Below are positions 11,425-15,481 of a stretch of DNA of 15,481 nt, piece after piece (the stretch's first letter is position 1; every line of letters begins with the position of its first letter). The translations under genes were made by a program, and so were the position numbers. The notes under the pieces were generated by a model. That model was not told the origin of the DNA and did no database searches. It saw only the letters and a list, made by a program, of their open reading frames with translations. The stretch is taken from NCBI GenBank assembly GCA_937925605.1, contig CALALV010000010.1:1-15481 (forward strand), written 5' to 3'. This stretch comes from an uncultured Woeseia sp. (GTDB taxonomy: Bacteria; Pseudomonadota; Gammaproteobacteria; Steroidobacterales; Woeseiaceae).

Positions 11425-14400
11425 CCCGGCTGCACTCCGCGCTCCTCGAGCAACCGCGCGATCGCGTCGAGCAGCTGCGCGTCCTGGTAGGGCTTGCCGA
11501 GGTAGTCGTTGACACCGATCTCGATCGCCCGGGCGCGGTGCTTGTCGCCGACGCGCGAGGTGATCATGATGATCGGCACGTCCGACACGCGCTCGTCGTT
11601 GCGCACGTGGGTGGCGAACTCGTAACCGTCCATGCGCGGCATCTCGATGTCGAGCAGGATGATATCCGGGCTCGTGTCGCGCAGCACGCTGATGGCGTCC
11701 ATTCCGTCCTTGGCGGTCACTACCCGCATGCCGTTGCGGGTCAGGAAGCGCTCCATCACGCGTCGCACGGTGATCGAGTCGTCCACGACGAGCGCGAGCG
11801 GCCGGGCATCGGCCGGCTGCGGCGTCGCTGCCTTGACCTCGACCACCGGCATGCCGCTGCGCACCAGCGCGTTGATGTCCAGGATCAGCACGATACGGCC
11901 GTCGCCGAGGATCGTCGCGCCGGACACGCCGCGCACGCTCGACAGCTGCGGCCCGAGCGACTTCACGACGATCTCGCGGCTCGCCAGCATCTCGTCGGTC
12001 AGCAGCGCGACCGCCTGGTCGCCGGAGCGTACGAGGATCACCGGTACGAAGCTGTCGTCATCGGGCAGCTGTGCCGGCTGGCCACCCAGGAACATACCGA
12101 GGTGGCGGAAGTGATAGGTCTGCTCGCCGTACTCGTAGACCGGTTCGGCCTGCTCGAGCAATTCGCGCAGCTGCGAACTGGCGACGCGCGCGACGCCCTC
12201 CACGGTCGGCAGCGGCAGCGCGTAGACCTCGTCGCCGGCGCGCACGACCAGTGCCTGCGTGATCGCCAGCGTGAACGGCAGGCGGATCGTAAAATTCGTG
12301 CCCTGGCCGATGACCGAGGAGATCTGCAGGCTGCCCCCGAGCTGCTTGACCTCGTTCGCGACCACGTCCATGCCGACCCCGCGACCGGCGGACTGCGTGA
12401 CCTGGCCCGCGGTCGAGAAGCCGGGGGTCAGGATCAGCTGCATGATCTCGTTGTCCGAGACCTTGCTGTCCGGCCGCAGCAGGTCCCGCTCGAAAGCCTT
12501 GCGGCGAATCGCCTCGACATCGAGCCCGGCACCGTCGTCGGCGACGTCGATCACCATCTCGGCGCCTTCGCGCCGCAGGCGAATCGTGATTCGCCCGCTG
12601 GCCGGCTTGCCGGCAGCCTGGCGCCGCTCCGGCGCCTCGATGCCGTGTATCACCGCGTTGCGCATCATGTGCTCGAAGGGCGGCAGCATCTTCTCGAGTA
12701 CCTGCCGGTCCAGTTCCCCGGACGCCCCCTCGACGGCCAGTTCCGCACGCTTGCCGACCTCGTTGGCCACCTGGCGCACGAGCCGGGTCAGGCGCGGCAC
12801 GTGGCGTTCGAATGGCACCATGCGCGTCCGCATCAGGCCGTCCTGCAGCTCCGCGGTAACTCGCGACTGCTGCACCAGCAGCGTCTCGGCCTCCGACGTC
12901 AGGTTCTGCAGCAGGTCCTTGAGGCTGCCCATGTCGCTCGCGGATTCCGCGAGCGCGCGCGACAGCTGCTGGATGTTGGAATAGCGGTCCATCTCCAGCG
13001 GATCGAAGTCCTTCGATGCAACCAGGGTGTCCTGGTGCGAGTGCATGATCTGCTTTTCGGTCTCGATCTCGAGGTTGCGCAGCTGCTCGCGCAGGCGACT
13101 GACCGTCTGCTCGAGCTCTTCCACGTGGAACTCGATCGAGGTGATCTGCTGGCTCAGCCGCGAGTGGTAGATGCTGATTTCGCCGGCCGCGTTCAGCAGG
13201 TCCTCGAGCAGCTCGGCGTCGATGCGCGCGGTTTCCTGTCTCTGCTCGGCCGCTACCCGCGGCGCACCGCTCGGCGTCTCCGCGGTTTCGACCCGCATCA
13301 TCCGCCGTGCGGCGACTTCGTCGACCGCGGCAGGCGTCGGCGGCGCCGGTTCCGGCGCGGCTCCTGCAGGCGCCACCCCGCTGTCCGCGGGCAGGTCGGC
13401 GAACGCCTCGTCGTCGGCCTCCGGCCCGGCCAGCGGAACTTCCGCAGCCTCCTCGCCGACCGGCTGTTCTTCCGCGGCCTCCGCCTCGAACGGCTGCTCT
13501 TCCGGGGCCTCCGCCTCGAACGACGGCTCTTCCATGAAGGCCTCGGTGCCAACGAGCGTCGCGTCAGGCCCGGCGGGATCGCCGACGATCGTCTCCTCCG
13601 GCAGGAACGGCGCGTCGCGCTCCGGGTCGTCTGCGTCTACACGGGACGGCGTCGCGCCCGGCGCGGCGCCGTCCGGAACGTCGCCCGGCACGATCGTCGG
13701 CTCTTCGAGCCGCAGGCCGTCGAAGGTCTCGGCGAAACTGTCGGCCGGCAGCAGCTCTTCCTCGGCGCCGGCGGCTGCATCGTCGGCGGCCGGCTGCGCC
13801 CCGGGCTCGCCGGCATCCGCGGGCGCTTGCCCGTCGAACGCCACGGGCGGCTCCGCCATATCGCCGGCAGCGGCACCCGGCGCCGCGGGCTGCCGCGGTT
13901 CCTGATCGACGATGACCATGCTGACCGCGTCGTCCGGCTCGGGCGAGAATTCCTGGGATTCGGCCGCCGCCTCGTCGCTGCTGCCCGGCAGCGGCCGTTC
14001 ACCGGTGTCGGCGATCGGCGCATCACCGCCGCTGGCCAGCGCGCGGACCCGGTCCTCGAGATTCGCGGCGGCGCGCACCGCCTTGCCGGCGGTGATGTGG
14101 TCGCGCATCCGGTGCAGCTCGTCGATGCTCTGCTGCAGCAGGTCGTCGGCCGCCGGGGTGACCGCGACGCGGCCGTCGTCGATGCCGATCAGCAGCGTTT
14201 CCAGTTCGTGGCTCAGGTTGCCCATCGCGGCGATGCCGGCCATGCGCGCGCCGCCTTTCAGCGTGTGCAGGTGGCGCTTCAGCTCCTCGAGGTGCTCGCG
14301 CGAGCCGCGCTCGCGGCTCCAGGCCGCCAGCGCGCGGTCAGCGGCTTCCAGCAGCTCGGAGGCCTCCTCGGAGAAGATCGCCGCGATCTCGGCATCGTAG

Positions 14401-15481
14401 GCGGCGGTTTCGGGCCCGGGCTCGGGCTCGCGCGCCGGCGCGGTCGGCGCTTCGACCCCGGCGGTCTCGCCGGTCGCCGCAGCGACCTCCTCGCCCGCCT
14501 CCTCGTCGCTGTCCTTCGCCTCGACGGCACCGGTCAGCTGCGTCAGGCGGTCGATCAGGGCGCTGTAGTCGTGGCGCTCGCGATCATTGCGGTTGATGTC
14601 GGCTACGATCGTCTGGATGGCGTCTGCCGCCTCGCGCAGGACCACCAGCCCCTCGTCGCCGAAGCCCACCCGGTAGTCGTACACCCGGCGGACGTAGCGA
14701 TTCAGTGCGCCGGCGACCGCGACGCCGCGATCTACGTTCGCCATGTTCGCGCTGCCGTGCAGCGTGTGGCAGGAGCGGTGCAGCTTGTCGGTGACCAGGT
14801 ACGGCGGCCGGTGGCCCGCGCAGGCCTCGATGAACTGGCGGATCGCCTGCAGGTGTCCGCGCGTCTCCTTGGCGAATATGTCGAGCAGGACGGGGTCCAT
14901 CTCGAGGCCGGCGGTATCCGACGTGTCGACGGGCGCGGCCGGAGCCAGCTCCAGCTTCGCCGCGTTCGGGTCGCCCTCGGCAAACGCCGTAGCGCGCGCC
15001 ATTGTCAGCGCGACGTCCGCGGACGGCGGCGTGCCGACCTCCAGCTCCTCGACCAGCTGCGGGACGATCTCCGCCGCGGCGGCGATGAAGTCCGCCATCG
15101 GCGGCGTGCGGGCAAGCGTGCGATTGATCAGCCGGTTCAGCAGGTTTTCGATGCTCCAGCAGAACTCGCCGATGCGCTCGGCGCCGACCATCCGGCCGCT
15201 GCCCTTCAGCGTGTGGAAGGAGCGGCGCACCGTGATCAGCGGCTCCATGTCCTCCGGCCGCTCGACCCACTGCGGCAGGTTCGTGCGGATCGTCGCGATT
15301 TCTTCCTTGGCTTCCTCGATGAACAGCTCGAGCAGTTCGGGATCCAGGTGTTCCGCGTCGCCGGATACCACCGGCGGCTCTTCGAGCACCGAGGTCGACT
15401 GGTGGCGCGCGGCATCCGGCACCGGGCGCGGCTCCGGCGCCGCCGGCGCCTCGCCGGGCGCGGCCCCCGCCTGCTCGGCGA
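11421..15481 (-). CDS. chpA: ChpA-like hybrid chemosensory histidine kinase (Hpt domains, CheA core, CheW, receiver); partial at the right edge
   Basis: The frame stays open through the right edge, so the N terminus is missing; GTG 15422 is only the first internal candidate. Numbering from that codon: Hpt-1 with His70 (FHTLKGSGRM), Hpt-2 with His219 (CHTLHGSANM), Hpt-3 with His386 (LHTLKGGARM); an acidic Pro/Ala linker (about 460-730); a CheA dimerisation-like region (about 730-880) with predicted coiled coil (755-795); the ATPase with N-box HMMRNAVIHG (918-927), DDGAGLD (962-968) and GRGVGMDVV (1013-1021); a CheW domain (1050-1190); and a receiver (1209-1328) with Asp1214/1215, phosphoacceptor Asp1258 and Lys1310. 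This order is that of Pseudomonas ChpA, the kinase of the Pil-Chp system that controls type IV pili and cAMP, where more Hpt-like domains lie at the N terminus. It would phosphorylate PilG/PilH-type regulators, not encoded here. Confidence 0.9.
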   Translation of the reverse strand, partial: AEQAGAAPGEAPAAPEPRPVPDAARHQSTSVLEEPPVVSGDAEHLDPELLELFIEEAKEEIATIRTNLPQWVERPEDMEPLITVRRSFHTLKGSGRMVGAERIGEFCWSIENLLNRLINRTLARTPPMADFIAAAAEIVPQLVEELEVGTPPSADVALTMARATAFAEGDPNAAKLELAPAAPVDTSDTAGLEMDPVLLDIFAKETRGHLQAIRQFIEACAGHRPPYLVTDKLHRSCHTLHGSANMANVDRGVAVAGALNRYVRRVYDYRVGFGDEGLVVLREAADAIQTIVADINRNDRERHDYSALIDRLTQLTGAVEAKDSDEEAGEEVAAATGETAGVEAPTAPAREPEPGPETAAYDAEIAAIFSEEASELLEAADRALAAWSRERGSREHLEELKRHLHTLKGGARMAGIAAMGNLSHELETLLIGIDDGRVAVTPAADDLLQQSIDELHRMRDHITAGKAVRAAANLEDRVRALASGGDAPIADTGERPLPGSSDEAAAESQEFSPEPDDAVSMVIVDQEPRQPAAPGAAAGDMAEPPVAFDGQAPADAGEPGAQPAADDAAAGAEEELLPADSFAETFDGLRLEEPTIVPGDVPDGAAPGATPSRVDADDPERDAPFLPEETIVGDPAGPDATLVGTEAFMEEPSFEAEAPEEQPFEAEAAEEQPVGEEAAEVPLAGPEADDEAFADLPADSGVAPAGAAPEPAPPTPAAVDEVAARRMMRVETAETPSGAPRVAAEQRQETARIDAELLEDLLNAAGEISIYHSRLSQQITSIEFHVEELEQTVSRLREQLRNLEIETEKQIMHSHQDTLVASKDFDPLEMDRYSNIQQLSRALAESASDMGSLKDLLQNLTSEAETLLVQQSRVTAELQDGLMRTRMVPFERHVPRLTRLVRQVANEVGKRAELAVEGASGELDRQVLEKMLPPFEHMMRNAVIHGIEAPERRQAAGKPASGRITIRLRREGAEMVIDVADDGAGLDVEAIRRKAFERDLLRPDSKVSDNEIMQLILTPGFSTAGQVTQSAGRGVGMDVVANEVKQLGGSLQISSVIGQGTNFTIRLPFTLAITQALVVRAGDEVYALPLPTVEGVARVASSQLRELLEQAEPVYEYGEQTYHFRHLGMFLGGQPAQLPDDDSFVPVILVRSGDQAVALLTDEMLASREIVVKSLGPQLSSVRGVSGATILGDGRIVLILDINALVRSGMPVVEVKAATPQPADARPLALVVDDSITVRRVMERFLTRNGMRVVTAKDGMDAISVLRDTSPDIILLDIEMPRMDGYEFATHVRNDERVSDVPIIMITSRVGDKHRARAIEIGVNDYLGKPYQDAQLLDAIARLLEERGVQPG
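13461..13520. repeat. Tandem repeat of 30 bases (two copies) in the chpA-like linker
   Basis: Units 13461-13490 and 13491-13520 differ at two bases. They encode a repeated ten-residue acidic unit (FEAEAxEEQP) in the linker between the Hpt domains and the kinase core. The adjoining bases on both sides are degenerate echoes (EEPS, EEQPVGEEA). The repeat stays in frame, so it changes only linker length. Confidence 0.7.

Noticed and set aside
1..15481. CRISPR array, insertion sequence, tRNA, prophage or toxin-antitoxin pair
   Set aside because: No spaced direct repeats, transposase motifs, terminal repeats, cloverleaf pattern or small paired genes were found on reading both strands.

Overview
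The window is GC-rich bacterial DNA, dense with genes on both strands, and most likely from a gammaproteobacterium. The support for that is the ampD-ampE pair, a ChpA/ChpC-type chemosensory kinase with its CheW-like partner, a BtuB/BtuF cobalamin uptake set and a sigma-54-type promoter. The order cannot be fixed from the sequence. Gene content is mostly core metabolism and signalling. No tRNA, rRNA, CRISPR array, insertion sequence or phage gene was seen.

Left part (1-4165): the 3' end of an amidohydrolase gene; a 550-base gene-poor gap; a secreted amidase-signature hydrolase; a membrane-anchored protein with a metzincin-like HExxHxxGxxD site; and a FecE/BtuD-type ABC ATPase. The gap is the most unusual part. 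It holds a near-consensus sigma-54 promoter (615-630) and, about 200 bases later, a canonical intrinsic terminator (814-838). Between them is an AT-rich stretch with no ATG, filled with AAnAAnAA motifs, several of which sit in predicted hairpin loops. This is the architecture of the Pseudomonas CrcZ/CrcY RNAs that sequester Hfq/Crc, so I propose a CrcZ-like small RNA.

Middle part (4163-8585): an inositol-monophosphatase-family phosphatase (histidinol-phosphatase-like) is divergent from a cobalamin operon. That operon has a TTGACA promoter, a cobalamin riboswitch, btuB (TonB-dependent receptor) and a PduO-type cob(I)alamin adenosyltransferase three bases after btuB. Convergent to it, with overlapping stop codons, is btuF (periplasmic cobalamin-binding lipoprotein). 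Together these would import B12 across the outer membrane, capture it in the periplasm and adenosylate it in the cytoplasm. The ABC ATPase at 3368 is a candidate BtuD, but no BtuC-like permease is present.

Right part (8594-15481): ampD-ampE-btuF form a tight minus-strand unit (peptidoglycan recycling plus B12 capture). rsmE (16S rRNA methyltransferase) is divergent from ampD. A large chpA-like hybrid kinase and a chpC-like CheW protein follow on the minus strand, overlapping by ATGA. The kinase runs off the right edge; the visible part has three Hpt domains, a long acidic Pro/Ala linker, the CheA core, a CheW domain and a C-terminal receiver. Short perfect dyads lie at each convergent gene junction and at the two divergent promoter regions.
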